NCBI RefSeq assembly: GCF_014489515.1
Contig: NZ_CP060782.1
Coordinates: 124,001 to 188,000 of the forward strand
Direction of reading: 5' to 3'
DNA: 64,000 bases
Source: Sphingomonas sediminicola
GTDB taxonomy: Bacteria; Pseudomonadota; Alphaproteobacteria; Sphingomonadales; Sphingomonadaceae
In this document: positions 10,507 through 19,737 of the stretch, piece by piece
Numbering within the stretch: position 1 is the first letter of the stretch
Layout of the letters: each line of letters begins with the position of its first letter
Program-made: the position numbers and the translations under genes
Notes under the pieces: generated by a model
Databases searched by the model: none
Told to the model about the DNA's origin: nothing
What the model saw: the letters and a program-made list of their open reading frames with translations, nothing else

Positions 10507-11487
10507 TCAGATCCAGCCGCGCCGCTTCAGATACCAGATCGGCGCGACGGCGCTGATGAGGATGAGCGTAAGCGCCATGGGATAGCCGAATACCCACTGA
10601 AGCTCCGGCATGTGCTTGAAATTCATGCCGTAGATGCCGGCGATCAGGGTCGGCGGGAGAAACACGAGCGCCGCCCACGAAAACAGCTTCATCGCGGCGT
10701 TCTGCTCGATGCTGATCAAGCCGAGCGATGCGTCGAGCAGGAAGATGAGGTTGTCGCCGAGAAAGCTACTGTGTTCGATCAGGGAATGAACGTCGGTCGA
10801 TAGGCTGCCGACGCGATCCTTGATGATAGCGGCCCCCTCGCTCTTCATGTGCGTAGACGCCGAAAGGAAGCTGAGCAGCCGGCCGGTGCTCACCGCAGTC
10901 TCCCGGACCTTCGCGAGCAATGTTTGCGCACGGCCTATGCGGGTCAGCAGCGCGGTCAGCCGGTCGGCCGGGATTCTGCGCGCATTCGTCTGCTTGGCAA
11001 AGATATGCGTCGAGATCTTCTCGATCTCCAAACCCGCCGATTCCAGCTCATCGGCGAGCCGGTCAACGATCGCGTCGAGGATTCCGTACAGTGCAGTCAG
11101 GGAGTCCTGAACCAGCGAGTGCTCGCGCCGCGCATGCTGCTGGAAAGCGCGCACCGGCTTCGGGGTGACATAGCGAACCGTCACGAGGCGATCCTTGGTG
11201 AGAACGAAGCCGACGGGATCGCTTTTCGGTCCGCCTTCCTCGACGCCGTAAAGGGCGCTCAAGGTCATGTAGAGCGCGCCATTCTGCTCGTAGAGACGGC
11301 TCGACGGCTCGATCTCGCGCATGTCCTCGCGGGTCGGCACCTGGACGCGAACGCACTCTTCGACGAGCTTGTCTTCCTCGCGGGTCGGTTCCTCGAGGTC
11401 GATCCAGGTCGCGTCGTCGGGAATCCGTTGGCCCTTGCCCGGATCGATGATGCTTCCGTCACAATTTGGTCCGTAGGCGCGCAACAT
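10507..11487 (-). CDS. corA: CorA-family magnesium/divalent cation transporter
   Basis: Pentameric inner-membrane channel for Mg2+ (also Co2+/Ni2+). A long acidic and helical cytoplasmic part is followed by two C-terminal membrane segments, with the pore signature YGMNF at the end of the first and the basic tail LKRRGWI after the second. I place the start at the ATG at 11487 (MLRAYGPNCDG), giving 326 residues, the usual CorA length; the open frame upstream has no family resemblance. It is followed after 95 bases by acnA on the same strand and is divergent from the DUF2585 gene. Confidence 0.9.
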   Translation of the reverse strand: MLRAYGPNCDGSIIDPGKGQRIPDDATWIDLEEPTREEDKLVEECVRVQVPTREDMREIEPSSRLYEQNGALYMTLSALYGVEEGGPKSDPVGFVLTKDRLVTVRYVTPKPVRAFQQHARREHSLVQDSLTALYGILDAIVDRLADELESAGLEIEKISTHIFAKQTNARRIPADRLTALLTRIGRAQTLLAKVRETAVSTGRLLSFLSASTHMKSEGAAIIKDRVGSLSTDVHSLIEHSSFLGDNLIFLLDASLGLISIEQNAAMKLFSWAALVFLPPTLIAGIYGMNFKHMPELQWVFGYPMALTLILISAVAPIWYLKRRGWI

Positions 11488-11552
11488 CGTGCGTCGTGTC
11501 CACCCAACAGACCGGCTTTGCAAGCCGCTTCGCTCTGCTAAGCCTAGCAGGA

Positions 11553-12146
11553 ATGACTCGCTCGAAGCGCGCGGCCGTCGCCGCCATTGTCCTCCTCGCT
11601 GCGACCGCCATGCTGCTGTACCTGATGGGACGGCCGCCAATCTGCACTTGCGGGGCGATCGATCTGTGGGTCGGCGAGCCGAACAGCTCGCGAACCAGCC
11701 AGATGCTGTCGGACTGGTACAGCCCGAGCCACATCGTTCACGGCTTTCTGTTCTTTGCCGGCCTGTGGCTGGTTGGGCGGCGCTGGCCGTTGGAAAGGCG
11801 ATTCCTCATCGCGCTAGCCATCGAGGCGGCGTGGGAGATCGTCGAGAACACGCCCTTGATCATCAATCGCTACCGCGAAGAAACCGCGGCGCTCGGCTAC
11901 ACCGGCGACAGTGTGCTCAATTCCATTTCCGATATCGCGATGATGATCGGCGGCTTCCTGGTGGCGCGCAGGCTTCCGGTCTGGGCCTCCGTCGCCATCG
12001 TGCTGGTCCTCGAGCTCGTCCCATTGTTCGTCATCCGCGACAATCTGACTCTCAACGTCTGGATGTTGCTCGCGCCGAACGAAGCGCTCAAGGCGTGGCA
12101 GTCGGGCGGCTCCGCTTCGGCACTAATTGCGCACTTCATGCATTGA
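11553..12146 (+). CDS. DUF2585 (UPF0314) membrane protein
   Basis: A 197-residue integral membrane protein with about five hydrophobic segments. The family-like features are CGAIDLWVGEPNSS after the first segment, DWYSPSHIVHGF, and EAAWEIVENTPLIINRYRE. The family is widespread in alphaproteobacteria and has no known function. The conserved charged and aromatic motifs between segments suggest an enzyme or carrier. The start is the ATG at 11553, just before the first membrane segment. The pagL-like gene follows in the same direction. Confidence 0.82.
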   Translation: MTRSKRAAVAAIVLLAATAMLLYLMGRPPICTCGAIDLWVGEPNSSRTSQMLSDWYSPSHIVHGFLFFAGLWLVGRRWPLERRFLIALAIEAAWEIVENTPLIINRYREETAALGYTGDSVLNSISDIAMMIGGFLVARRLPVWASVAIVLVLELVPLFVIRDNLTLNVWMLLAPNEALKAWQSGGSASALIAHFMH

Positions 12147-12168
12147 ACCCGCCAAGGAACACACCAAC

Positions 12169-12693
12169 GTGAAATCAATTGCCCTCGCCGCGACTGCTCT
12201 TCTTGCAACTGCCTTCGCAGCGGCCCCCGCACAGGCCGACGAGATCGTAGGCGGCGTCTATGTCCACGACGTCGACACCATCCTGACGATCGCCGGCGTC
12301 GAGAAGGGCGCGGACGTGCAGATCGGATGGCGGGGAGACCGGATCGGCAAGACCCCGCTGCAGCCCTATGCCTTCGTTGCCATCAACACTGCCGGGGAGA
12401 CGAACTACGGAGCGATCGGGCTCTCAGCGAAGTTCGGCAAGCGATTCTTCATTCGCCCTGGTCTCGGCATCGCGGTCCACACGGGCTCGGCGAAAAATTA
12501 CCAAATCGAGGGCAATGGCGAGCTGGAATTCGGCAGCCGCATCTTGTTCGAACCGGAACTGGGCATTGGCACGCGCATCAACGATCGAATGACGATCGAG
12601 GCGAGCTGGGTCCACATGAGCCACGGCACTCTGTTTGGAAAGCAGAACCCGGGCATCGATAACATCGGCGGCCGGCTGAGTTTCAAACTCTAG
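12169..12693 (+). CDS. pagL: PagL-like lipid A 3-O-deacylase (acyloxyacyl hydrolase family)
   Basis: An outer-membrane beta-barrel of the PagL family, which removes the 3-O acyl chain of lipid A. It starts with GTG at 12169 behind an AAGGA ribosome site and has a signal peptide ending ~AQA-DE. The catalytic region WVHMSHGTLFGKQNPGID matches the PagL pattern H-x-S, followed by N-x-G. The third residue, Glu in Pseudomonas PagL, looks to be Asp here, one residue later. The strand-like alternation and terminal aromatic fit a barrel of ~150 residues. Sphingomonads often lack classical LPS, so the real lipid substrate is uncertain. Confidence 0.75.
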   Translation: MKSIALAATALLATAFAAAPAQADEIVGGVYVHDVDTILTIAGVEKGADVQIGWRGDRIGKTPLQPYAFVAINTAGETNYGAIGLSAKFGKRFFIRPGLGIAVHTGSAKNYQIEGNGELEFGSRILFEPELGIGTRINDRMTIEASWVHMSHGTLFGKQNPGIDNIGGRLSFKL

Positions 12694-13086
12694 CTAAAGG
12701 CACCGATTGATCTGGGGCGCCGTGCCCTGGGTCAGCTTGAACGGCCCCAGCTCGGTCCCGTCTTCCAGCTTCACGCTAAGCGTTAGGTCCTGCTTGATCG
12801 CAAGCCCGGTGTAGGTCGCGCGTTGCGACGTGAAGATCTGCCCGGTGCGGATCGGCCCCGACGCTCCGGTCCGATGTGTCCCGGTCACGGTGAAGGGGAC
12901 CTCGGCGGACGGGATGGCCTGGTCGATCGTCCCCGACGCGCAGTCGTACTCGACTGTCCCGAGGCCGCCCTCCAGCACGAGGCCGATGCCCGGTCCGCCC
13001 CAGGAGCCGCTCAATGTCGTCGGTCCCTGGCCGAGCGTTGAGCAGCCCGCCAGCGCAAATAGGGAAACTGCAAAAAGCGCTTTCAT
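12694..13086 (-). CDS. Hypothetical lipoprotein
   Basis: 130 residues with an N-terminal lipoprotein signal (LFALAGCS, lipid-anchored Cys15). The mature part is rich in Gly, Thr and beta-type residues (SGSWGGPGIGLVLEGGLG and later alternating stretches), which suggests a small beta-barrel like those of other outer-membrane-associated lipoproteins. I do not recognise a named family. It abuts the pagL-like gene stop-to-stop, and fumC ends 13 bases upstream of its start. Confidence 0.65.
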   Translation of the reverse strand: MKALFAVSLFALAGCSTLGQGPTTLSGSWGGPGIGLVLEGGLGTVEYDCASGTIDQAIPSAEVPFTVTGTHRTGASGPIRTGQIFTSQRATYTGLAIKQDLTLSVKLEDGTELGPFKLTQGTAPQINRCL

Positions 13087-13098
13087 CCACCCCCTTGT

Positions 13099-14489
13099 CT
13101 AGCCGCCGATCATGTTCTCCGGCTTCACTACCCGATCAAAGGTTGCCTCATCGACAAGGCCAAGCTCAAGCCCCGCCTCCTTCAGCGTCTGGCCGGTCTT
13201 GTGTGCATGCTTCGCGATCGCCGCCGCATTGTCGTACCCGATCTCCGGAGCCAGGGCGGTAACCAGCATGAGCGAGCGGCTCATATGCTCGGCGATGCGG
13301 CTCTCGTCCGGCTGTAGCCCGTCGAGCAGCCGCTTGGTGAAGCTCTCCATGCCGGTGCTGAGCAGGTTGATCGAGCGGATCACATTGGCCCCGATCAACG
13401 GCTTGAACACGTTAAGCTCGAGGTGGCCCTGAAGACCGCCGATCGTCACCGCGACGTGATTGCCCATGACCTGCGCGCCGACCATCGTCAGCATTTCCGC
13501 CTGGGTCGGATTGACCTTGCCAGGCATGATCGAGCTCCCCGGCTCGTTCTCCGGCAGCTTCAGCTCGCCGAGGCCGGAGCGCGGGCCGGAGCCGAGCAGA
13601 CGGATGTCGTTCGCGATCTTGGTCAGCGATACGGCAATTGTGTTCAGAATGCCCGAAAGCTCAACCATCGTGTCATGGGCGGCGAGCTCGGCGAACTTGT
13701 TCGGGCGCTCGTGAACGGAAGGCGCGTAAGGTTGGCCATCTCCTTGGCGAAGGCCTCCGCAAAGCCCTTGGGTGCGTTCAGGCCGGTGCCAACGGCCGTT
13801 CCACCCTGCGCCAGGCGATAGATCCTCGGAAGCACGCCTTCGACGCGCTCGATGTTGTCCGCGAGCTGTTGGGCGTAACCGGAGAATTCCTGTCCCAGCG
13901 TGAGCGGCGTCGCGTCCTGCAAGTGCGTCCGCCCGATCTTGACGATCTTGTCCCAGCGGCCCGCGAGGTCGACCAGACGGTCGTGCATCGTCTTTAGCGC
14001 CGGCAGGAGCCGGGCATTAATCGCCCTCGCGGCCGAGACGTGGAGGGCAGTCGGGAAGCTGTCGTTGGACGACTGGCCCTTGTTCACGTGATCGTTGGGG
14101 TGAACCGGCTCCTTGCCGCCGCGCGTCCCGGCCAGCTTTTCGTTGGCTCGCCCCGCAATCACCTCGTTCGCATTCATGTTCGACTGCGTGCCGGAGCCGG
14201 TCTGCCAGATGACCAGCGGAAACTGGCTGTCGAGATCGCCCCTGGCGACTTCGGCGGCTGCCTGCTGGATCGCTTCTGCGAGCTGCGGGTCCAAGCCTCC
14301 GATCCGGGCATTCACCCGCGCCGCGGCCTGCTTGATGAACCCCAAGGCGTGGACGATTTCGAGCGGCATCTGCTCGCGCGGGCCGAACGGGAAATTCTCG
14401 ATCGACCGCTCGGTCTGAGCGCCCCAATAGGCGTCCGCGCGGACTTCAATCGGGCCGAAGCTGTCGGTTTCGGTGCGCGTGCTTTTCAA
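13099..14489 (-). CDS. fumC: Fumarate hydratase class II (one frameshift)
   Basis: Hydrates fumarate to malate in the TCA cycle. Class II markers are [10 protein letters not shown] at the N-terminus, [13 protein letters not shown], and the signature [13 protein letters not shown]. The frame shifts at the GGG run 13703-13705 (CCC on the coding strand); restoring one C joins SAPNKFAEL and gives 463 residues. Two starts compete. An ATG at 14504 lies inside an intergenic repeat, while the TTG at 14489 sits five bases behind a good GGAGG site. I prefer the TTG. It lies downstream of sspB. Confidence 0.93.
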
Positions 14490-14498
14490 ATGTTCCTC

Positions 14499-14584
14499 CG
14501 TCATCCCGGCCTCGATCCGGGACCCGCATCCTCGTTTGGGCGCATTGGAAGGCAGGCGGTCGCCGGGTCAAGCCCGGCACGACG
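14499..14584. repeat. Palindromic intergenic repeat element (REP-like)
   Basis: Left arm 14499-14524 (CGTCATCCCGG, then GATCCGGGACC) and right arm 14558-14584 are approximate inverted copies, and each also folds on itself (for example GCCGGG 14562-14567 with CCCGGC 14573-14578). This is the look of the GTCATCCCGG...GATCCGGGA repeats scattered between genes in many alphaproteobacteria. It fills nearly all of the gap between sspB and fumC. I see no second copy in this window. Confidence 0.65.
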
Positions 14585-14594
14585 AAAGCGCACG

Positions 14595-15076
14595 CTACTT
14601 CTTGCGAGTGAAGTCCACGTTGACGACGTTCGAGCCATCCTCGCCCGGCTCAACCTGGGGAGTGTCGTTCTCCGCTTCCTCATGTTCCTCGTGAAGGTCC
14701 TCGGCGCCGTTAGCCTGGAACTTGAGGCTGAAGTCGACGCACGGGTCCACGAAATCGGTGACCGCGGCGAACGGCACCTGAAGTGTCGACGGCACGCCTC
14801 CGAATGACAGGCCCACGGTGAAGCCGTCTTTCTCGACCTTCAGGTCCCAGAAGCGATGCTGGAGCACGATGGTCATCTCATCCGGGAAGCGCTCGGAGAG
14901 ATGCTTGGGGATACTGACCCCCGGCATCTTGGTCTTGAAGGTGATGTAGAAATGATGGTCGCCGGGCAGTGCTCCGGTGCGCTCGACCTGCCCAGAACGC
15001 GGCCGACCACGTCGCGCAGAGCCTCCTGCACGATCTCGTCGTACGGGATGAGGCTTTCTGGAGTCTCGTCGCTCAT
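14595..15076 (-). CDS. sspB: SspB-family ClpXP adaptor (one frameshift)
   Basis: Alphaproteobacterial SspB delivers ssrA-tagged proteins to ClpXP. The N-terminal part MSDETPESLIPYDEIVQEAL and the core DHHFYITFKTKMPGV, LSERFPDEMTIVLQHRFWDL and FGGVPSTL are family-typical. An acidic linker leads to a short C-terminal tail (VVNVDFTRKK), which in this family contacts ClpX. The frame breaks near 14990; one added base joins VLGQVERTG and gives 160 residues, the family size. Confidence 0.88.
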
Positions 15077-15124
15077 AAGCAAAGGTGGTAGCGAGGCAGC
15101 GCCCCCGGTCAAGCGGAGTCCGCA

Positions 15125-15501
15125 ATGCCAATCGATCCGACGCAACCCTATGACGACAATAATGTCTTTGCCCGCATCCTGCGCGGGGAACTGCCGTCGA
15201 AGAAGGTCTACGAGGACGATTTTGCCTTTGCATTTCACGACATAAACCCGCTCGCGCCGGTTCACATTCTCGTCATCCCGAAGGGGTCATACGTCTCCTG
15301 GGACGATTTCTCGGAAAGGGCTTCCGACGAGGAGATCGCCGGCTTCATCCGCGCCGTGGGCAGAATTGCCCGGGAAGAGGGACTCGTCGCGCAGGGGTAT
15401 CGCATTCTCGCCAACATCGGAATGCGCGGAGGCCAAGAAGTGCCGCACCTCCACGCGCACATCTTCGGGGCGAGCCTCTCGGGCCGATGCTCGCGCGCTA
15501 G
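15125..15501 (+). CDS. HIT-family nucleotide-binding protein (frameshift near the end)
   Basis: A small histidine-triad hydrolase of the HINT/PKCI type. FARILRGELPSKKVYEDD opens the domain and the triad is HLHAHIFG. In the sequence as given, the GGGG run at 15467-15470 puts the end out of frame. Adding one G gives IFGGEPLGPMLAR and a stop at 15501, the normal HIT C-terminus and 125 residues. Without the correction the frame runs on to 15559 with no family resemblance. HINT proteins hydrolyse AMP-lysine-type phosphoramidates; the physiological role is unclear. Confidence 0.88.
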
Positions 15502-15570
15502 GGGATTGCCCTCTCGGGCTGAGCCGCTAGGCTCCGCCGCAAACCTATCTGCCATTTAAGGGGAGAATTG

Positions 15571-17145
15571 ATGGCGACTGCCGCACCACGGGGCGTGCTC
15601 GGACGCATGATGCTGCGCAAGAGCGTGGCCCAGGTTCAAGAAGAGACCCGGACTAGCGAACTCAAAAGATCCCTCGGACCGTGGAATCTCGTCTTCCTCG
15701 GCATCGGCTGCATCATCGGCGCCGGCATTTTCGTCCGTACGGGCAATGCCGCCGCGCTCCACGCTGGCCCAGCGGTGCTCATTTCCTACCTGATCGCCGG
15801 CGTTGTCTGCGCGTTCGCCGGCCTATGCTACGCTGAGCTAGCCTCGACGCTCCCGGTGTCGGGCTCCGCCTACACCTACAGTTACACGACCATCGGCGAG
15901 TTCGCCGCATGGGTCATGGGCGCGCTGCTCCTCCTCGAATACGGTCTGGCGGCATCCGTCGTCGCGGTGGGTTGGTCGGGCTACATGGTCAGCCTGCTGG
16001 GCGACATGGGACTTCACATACCAGCCGATCTCACCGGTCCGACGGGTCATCCGATCATGGTCGACGGCGTGGCTACCGGCGCAAGCTATTTGTTCAACTT
16101 GCCCGCGTTCCTCGTCTGCGGCGCCCTGGCAATGTTGCTGGTGATCGGCGTCTCGGAATCGGCAAAGTTCAACAACGCCATCGTCGCCATCAAGGTGACG
16201 GTGCTGGTCGCATTCATCATCGTCGGCGGCTTCATCATTCTGAAGAACCTGCCGGCCTATACGCCCAACTGGGATCCGTTCATTCCGGCACCGACCGGAG
16301 AGAAGGGCGAGTTCGGCTGGAGCGGAATCCTCCGCGCCGCCTCGATCGTCTTCTTCGCCTACATCGGGTTCGAAGCGGTCTCGACCGCGGGCCAGGAAGC
16401 CAAGGACCCGGGCAAGGACATGCCTTTCGGAATCATCGGCTCGCTGCTCGCTTGCACGGTGATCTACATCCTGGTGTCGATCGTCCTGACGATGATCGTG
16501 AACTACAAGATGCTGAACGTGCCGGATCCCGTCGCCGTAGCCGTCGACGCTTTCGGTCCGCAGTGGGCGTGGTTCGCCAAGACCATCAAGGTCGGCGCGA
16601 TCATCGGCCTGACTTCGGTCATCCTCGTGCTGATGTATGGACAGACTCGCATCTTCTATACGATGGCTCGCGACGGCCTGCTTCCGAAGCCTTTCGCCAA
16701 GGTCCACCCGAAGTTTCGCACGCCGTATATCAACACGATGCTCGTCGGCGTGATCGTGGCCTGTGCCGCGGGCTTCTTCGACATCAACACGCTGGGCGAC
16801 ATGACTTCGGTCGGAACGCTCGCGGCCTTCGGTATCGTCTGCTTGACGGTGATCTGGCTGCGCCGCACCCACCCAGACATTCCGCGCGGCTATCGCGTGC
16901 CACTCTATCCGGTGCTTCCGGCGCTCGGCATTCTCTCGTGCTTCGCGCTGATTTTCACCGTGGAGACAAGGGTGTTGGTCTTCTTCGCCTGGTACACAGG
17001 AGCGATGATCGTCCTCTACTTCGTCTACGGAATGAGGAACTCGGAGCTCGCCAAGGGCCACTTCGAGACCGGCGAGGGCGAGTTCCCGCTGTTCCCGGAG
17101 GACGCCCCGCTCGACGAAAAGGGCGAGCCCATCGTCCGTCCGTAA
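15571..17145 (+). CDS. APC-superfamily amino acid permease (cationic amino acid transporter type)
   Basis: A 524-residue inner-membrane transporter with about 12-13 membrane helices. The APC signature GIGCIIGAGIFVRTG is in helix 1, SYLIAGVVCAFAGLCYAELA in helices 2-3, and FFAYIGFEAVSTAGQEAKDP in helix 6. It resembles YfnA/CAT-type permeases. I start it at the ATG at 15571 behind AAGGGGAG, rather than the TTG one codon earlier. It is monocistronic, ending in a strong terminator. The substrate is probably a basic or small amino acid but is not shown by the sequence. Confidence 0.9.
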   Translation: MATAAPRGVLGRMMLRKSVAQVQEETRTSELKRSLGPWNLVFLGIGCIIGAGIFVRTGNAAALHAGPAVLISYLIAGVVCAFAGLCYAELASTLPVSGSAYTYSYTTIGEFAAWVMGALLLLEYGLAASVVAVGWSGYMVSLLGDMGLHIPADLTGPTGHPIMVDGVATGASYLFNLPAFLVCGALAMLLVIGVSESAKFNNAIVAIKVTVLVAFIIVGGFIILKNLPAYTPNWDPFIPAPTGEKGEFGWSGILRAASIVFFAYIGFEAVSTAGQEAKDPGKDMPFGIIGSLLACTVIYILVSIVLTMIVNYKMLNVPDPVAVAVDAFGPQWAWFAKTIKVGAIIGLTSVILVLMYGQTRIFYTMARDGLLPKPFAKVHPKFRTPYINTMLVGVIVACAAGFFDINTLGDMTSVGTLAAFGIVCLTVIWLRRTHPDIPRGYRVPLYPVLPALGILSCFALIFTVETRVLVFFAWYTGAMIVLYFVYGMRNSELAKGHFETGEGEFPLFPEDAPLDEKGEPIVRP

Positions 17146-17169
17146 CGACGGGAAAGTACCAAAAGTTGA

Positions 17170-17198
17170 GGGCGGTCCTTCGGGGCCGCCCTTTTCTT
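17170..17198 (+). terminator. Rho-independent terminator after the permease
   Basis: A nine-base stem GGGCGGTCC (17170-17178) with GGGCCGCCC (17183-17191), one G-U pair, a TTCG tetraloop and a TTTTCTT tail. It sits 24 bases after the permease stop and touches the end of the convergent kinase gene. Confidence 0.9.
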
Positions 17199-18192
17199 AT
17201 TCGACCAAATCGCCTGCCAGCGCCTTGAGGTCCGCCTCGGGCCGAGCACCATAGTGCTGGATAACCTCGGCGGCCGCGATCGCGCCCATACGCAGCGACT
17301 CTTCGAGGCTCCGTCCGCGTGCCGAGCCGAGCAGGAAGCCGGCCGCGAACAGGTCGCCTGCGCCGGTCGTGTCGACCAGTTTGCCGATCGGCTCAGCGGG
17401 AACGTCGGCCCGCTCGCTGCCTCGGGTCGCCAGTGCGCCATCCTCGCTGCGGGTGACCACGAGCGTCTCGACTTTGTCCTTCACCGCGGCAACCGCGCTC
17501 TCGAGATGCGGGATTCCGGCGAGCGCCTCGATCTCGGCCTGGTTGGCGAAGAGGATGTCGATGCGGCCACCGTCGATCAGCTCGTTGAAGCCGTCGCGGT
17601 GACGATCGACACAGAACGTGTCCGACAGAGTGAACGCCACCTTCCGGCCCGCTTCACGTGCGACCTCGATCGCCCGGACCATCGCATAGCGCGGCGTTTC
17701 CGGGTCCCACAGATAGCCTTCAAGATAGAGGATCTTGGCCGAGCGGATCTGCTCCTCGTCGAGTGCGCTCGCCGGCAGATGCTGCGCAGCGCCCAGGAAC
17801 GTGTTCATCGTCCGGTGGCCATCCGGAGTGACGAGAATCATCGACCGCGCAGTCGGAATGCCGATGTCGGAGGCAGGCGTTATGAACTCCACGCCCGCGG
17901 CAGTGAGGTCGTGCCGGTAGAATTGTCCAAGCTGGTCCGGAGCGACCTGGCCGATGAAGCCTGCGCGACCGCCAAACGCCGCGATCCCCGCAGCCGTGTT
18001 ACCGGCCGATCCGCCGCTTACCTCGTGCGCAGGCCCCATGTGCGAGTAGAGCCGCTCGGCCTCTTCGGCGTCGATCAGGCGCATCGAGCCCTTCACCAGC
18101 CCTTCGGCGTCCAGGAAGTCGTCGGTTGCGTTGGCGATGACGTCGACGATCGCATTACCAATGCACAGAACGTCGAGGCGGCAGTCGGTCAT
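17197..18192 (-). CDS. PfkB-family carbohydrate kinase, adenosine kinase type
   Basis: A 331-residue ribokinase-fold kinase. GGSAGNTAAG near residue 60 and DTTGAGDLFAAGFL near the C-terminus are the two PfkB signatures; the latter holds the catalytic aspartate and anion hole. The N-terminal LDVLCIGNAIVDVIA and the overall order resemble alphaproteobacterial proteins annotated as adenosine kinase, a purine-salvage enzyme making AMP. Other nucleoside or sugar substrates are possible. It is convergent with the permease, and its last codons abut the permease terminator. Confidence 0.82.
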   Translation of the reverse strand: MTDCRLDVLCIGNAIVDVIANATDDFLDAEGLVKGSMRLIDAEEAERLYSHMGPAHEVSGGSAGNTAAGIAAFGGRAGFIGQVAPDQLGQFYRHDLTAAGVEFITPASDIGIPTARSMILVTPDGHRTMNTFLGAAQHLPASALDEEQIRSAKILYLEGYLWDPETPRYAMVRAIEVAREAGRKVAFTLSDTFCVDRHRDGFNELIDGGRIDILFANQAEIEALAGIPHLESAVAAVKDKVETLVVTRSEDGALATRGSERADVPAEPIGKLVDTTGAGDLFAAGFLLGSARGRSLEESLRMGAIAAAEVIQHYGARPEADLKALAGDLVE

Positions 18193-18294
18193 GTAAGGGC
18201 ACCTGTTGAATTTACGGGGGAAAGCGCGCGCCTAGCTTCGCCGGGCGCGGGCGGCAAGCTTGCCTCGCACCTCGACCGCCGCCATGACTAGGCG

Positions 18295-18651
18295 ATGCGC
18301 CGTATCCTCTTAGTCGCCGCTGCCTTGTCGCTCGCCGGGTGTATGGCACGAGCGCCGCAGCCCGAGCCAGCGAAGCCGCCACCGGTCGTGGAGACTCCGC
18401 AGGCAAGGAGCAACCTGATCGGCATGTCGGCCGGCGAGTTGATCCAGCGCATGGGCCAGCCCGCGCTTCAGGTCCGCGAGGGACCGGGCCTCAAGCTGCA
18501 GTTTCGCGGACGCTCCTGCATCCTCGATGCCTATCTCTACCCACCGACCGAAGGGACTGGAGTCGAGCGTGTCACGCATGTCGACACGCGACTTGAGAAC
18601 GGCAACGACACGTCTCAGCCTGCCTGCATCGCCTCGCTGACCCGCTCCTGA
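18295..18651 (+). CDS. Hypothetical lipoprotein
   Basis: 118 residues beginning with a lipoprotein signal (LSLAGCM, Cys16) and a proline-rich linker. The mature domain (SAGELIQRMGQPALQVREG, then GRSCILDAYLYP) resembles SmpA/BamE-like or OmlA-like lipoprotein folds in which a G-x-P turn follows a helix. That is an impression, not an assignment. Its last 37 bases overlap the 3' end of the convergent queG. Confidence 0.65.
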   Translation: MRRILLVAAALSLAGCMARAPQPEPAKPPPVVETPQARSNLIGMSAGELIQRMGQPALQVREGPGLKLQFRGRSCILDAYLYPPTEGTGVERVTHVDTRLENGNDTSQPACIASLTRS

Positions 18652-19703
18652 AGCCGGCTCATCGCCCAGCTAGCTGCCTCGGCGATTACTGGATCGGGAT
18701 CGGAAAGGTGCGGCTCGACGCTTGCTGCGAGTGCCGCTGATCCACTGTTTCCGGCGGCGACCAGGCAATTGCGCACCATCCGGTTGCGGCCGATCCGCTT
18801 GATCGGCGAGCCCGCGAACATCTCGCGAAAGGCTGCATCGTCGAGTCCGAGCAAGTCCGCGAGTTGGGGCGCGGTGAGCTCTGCTCGAGGCAGGAACGCC
18901 TTATTGGCTGCCGCCGCCTCGGCGAACCGGTTCCACGGGCAAACCGCCAGGCAGTCGTCGCAACCGTAGATATGGTTCCCCATCGCTTCCCGGAGTTCGA
19001 CTGGAATCGGCCCGTCATGCTCGATCGTCAGGTAGGATATGCACCTGCGCGCATCGATCCGATGGCTCGGCCCGATCGCTTGGGTCGGACAGGCATCAAG
19101 GCAGCGGGTGCAGGTGCCGCAGTGGACGCCATCGGTCGCGGGCTCATCCGGCTCAAGCTCCAGTTCCGTCAGGATCACGCCCAGGAACAGCCAGCTGCCA
19201 TGCTCGCGCGAAACGAGGTTGGTGTGCTTGCCCTGCCATCCGATTCCGGCCGCTTGGGCCAGGGGCTTTTCCATCACTGGAGCCGTGTCGACGAACACCT
19301 TCAGTTCCGACGGCGAGCGCCCGACGATGAACCGCGCCAACGCCTTCAGCGCCTTCTTGACCGTCTTGTGATAGTCGCCGCCCTGGGCATAGACCGAGAT
19401 GCGTCCGCGCTCCGCCTCGTCGGCGAGCACCATCGGGTCCGAAGCGGGCGCGTAGCTCATTCCAAGTGCGATCGCCGACTTCGCGCCCGCCCACAGAGCC
19501 GTCGGCGACACGCGATGGTCGGCGCGAGCCTCCATCCAGTCCATCGTCCCGTGATGCCCGGCCTCAAGCCAGCGCCGGATAGCGAGCCCGGCCGCATCGG
19601 CCGCATCCGCCCGCGTGAAGCCGCAGGCAACGAAGCCCAGGCGCTCGGCCTCGGCCCGTATTGCCTCCTTAAGGGTTTGGCTCCTATCCACAGGTCGCGC
19701 CAT
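18615..19703 (-). CDS. queG: Epoxyqueuosine reductase
   Basis: Reduces epoxyqueuosine to queuosine in tRNA wobble-base modification, using cobalamin and two [4Fe-4S] clusters. Cluster motifs are clear: CGTCTRCLDACPTQAI and GCDDCLAVCPW. The N-terminal domain has VDTAPVMEKPLAQAAG, which is diagnostic for QueG, and a HEAT-like C-terminal tail follows. The start is the ATG at 19703 (MARPVD), giving 362 residues. It is divergent from the ABC transporter genes. Confidence 0.93.
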   Translation of the reverse strand: MARPVDRSQTLKEAIRAEAERLGFVACGFTRADAADAAGLAIRRWLEAGHHGTMDWMEARADHRVSPTALWAGAKSAIALGMSYAPASDPMVLADEAERGRISVYAQGGDYHKTVKKALKALARFIVGRSPSELKVFVDTAPVMEKPLAQAAGIGWQGKHTNLVSREHGSWLFLGVILTELELEPDEPATDGVHCGTCTRCLDACPTQAIGPSHRIDARRCISYLTIEHDGPIPVELREAMGNHIYGCDDCLAVCPWNRFAEAAAANKAFLPRAELTAPQLADLLGLDDAAFREMFAGSPIKRIGRNRMVRNCLVAAGNSGSAALAASVEPHLSDPDPVIAEAASWAMSRLQERVSEAMQAG

Positions 19704-19737
19704 AGCTCGCAAATGCGGGTTTCTGTAAGGAATTCCA

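Noticed and set aside
15838..17061. Long antisense reading frame (407 codons) opposite the permease
   Set aside because: Typical GC-rich codon shadow: Asp/His/Arg-rich, no ribosome site, no family resemblance, opposite a well-supported membrane protein.
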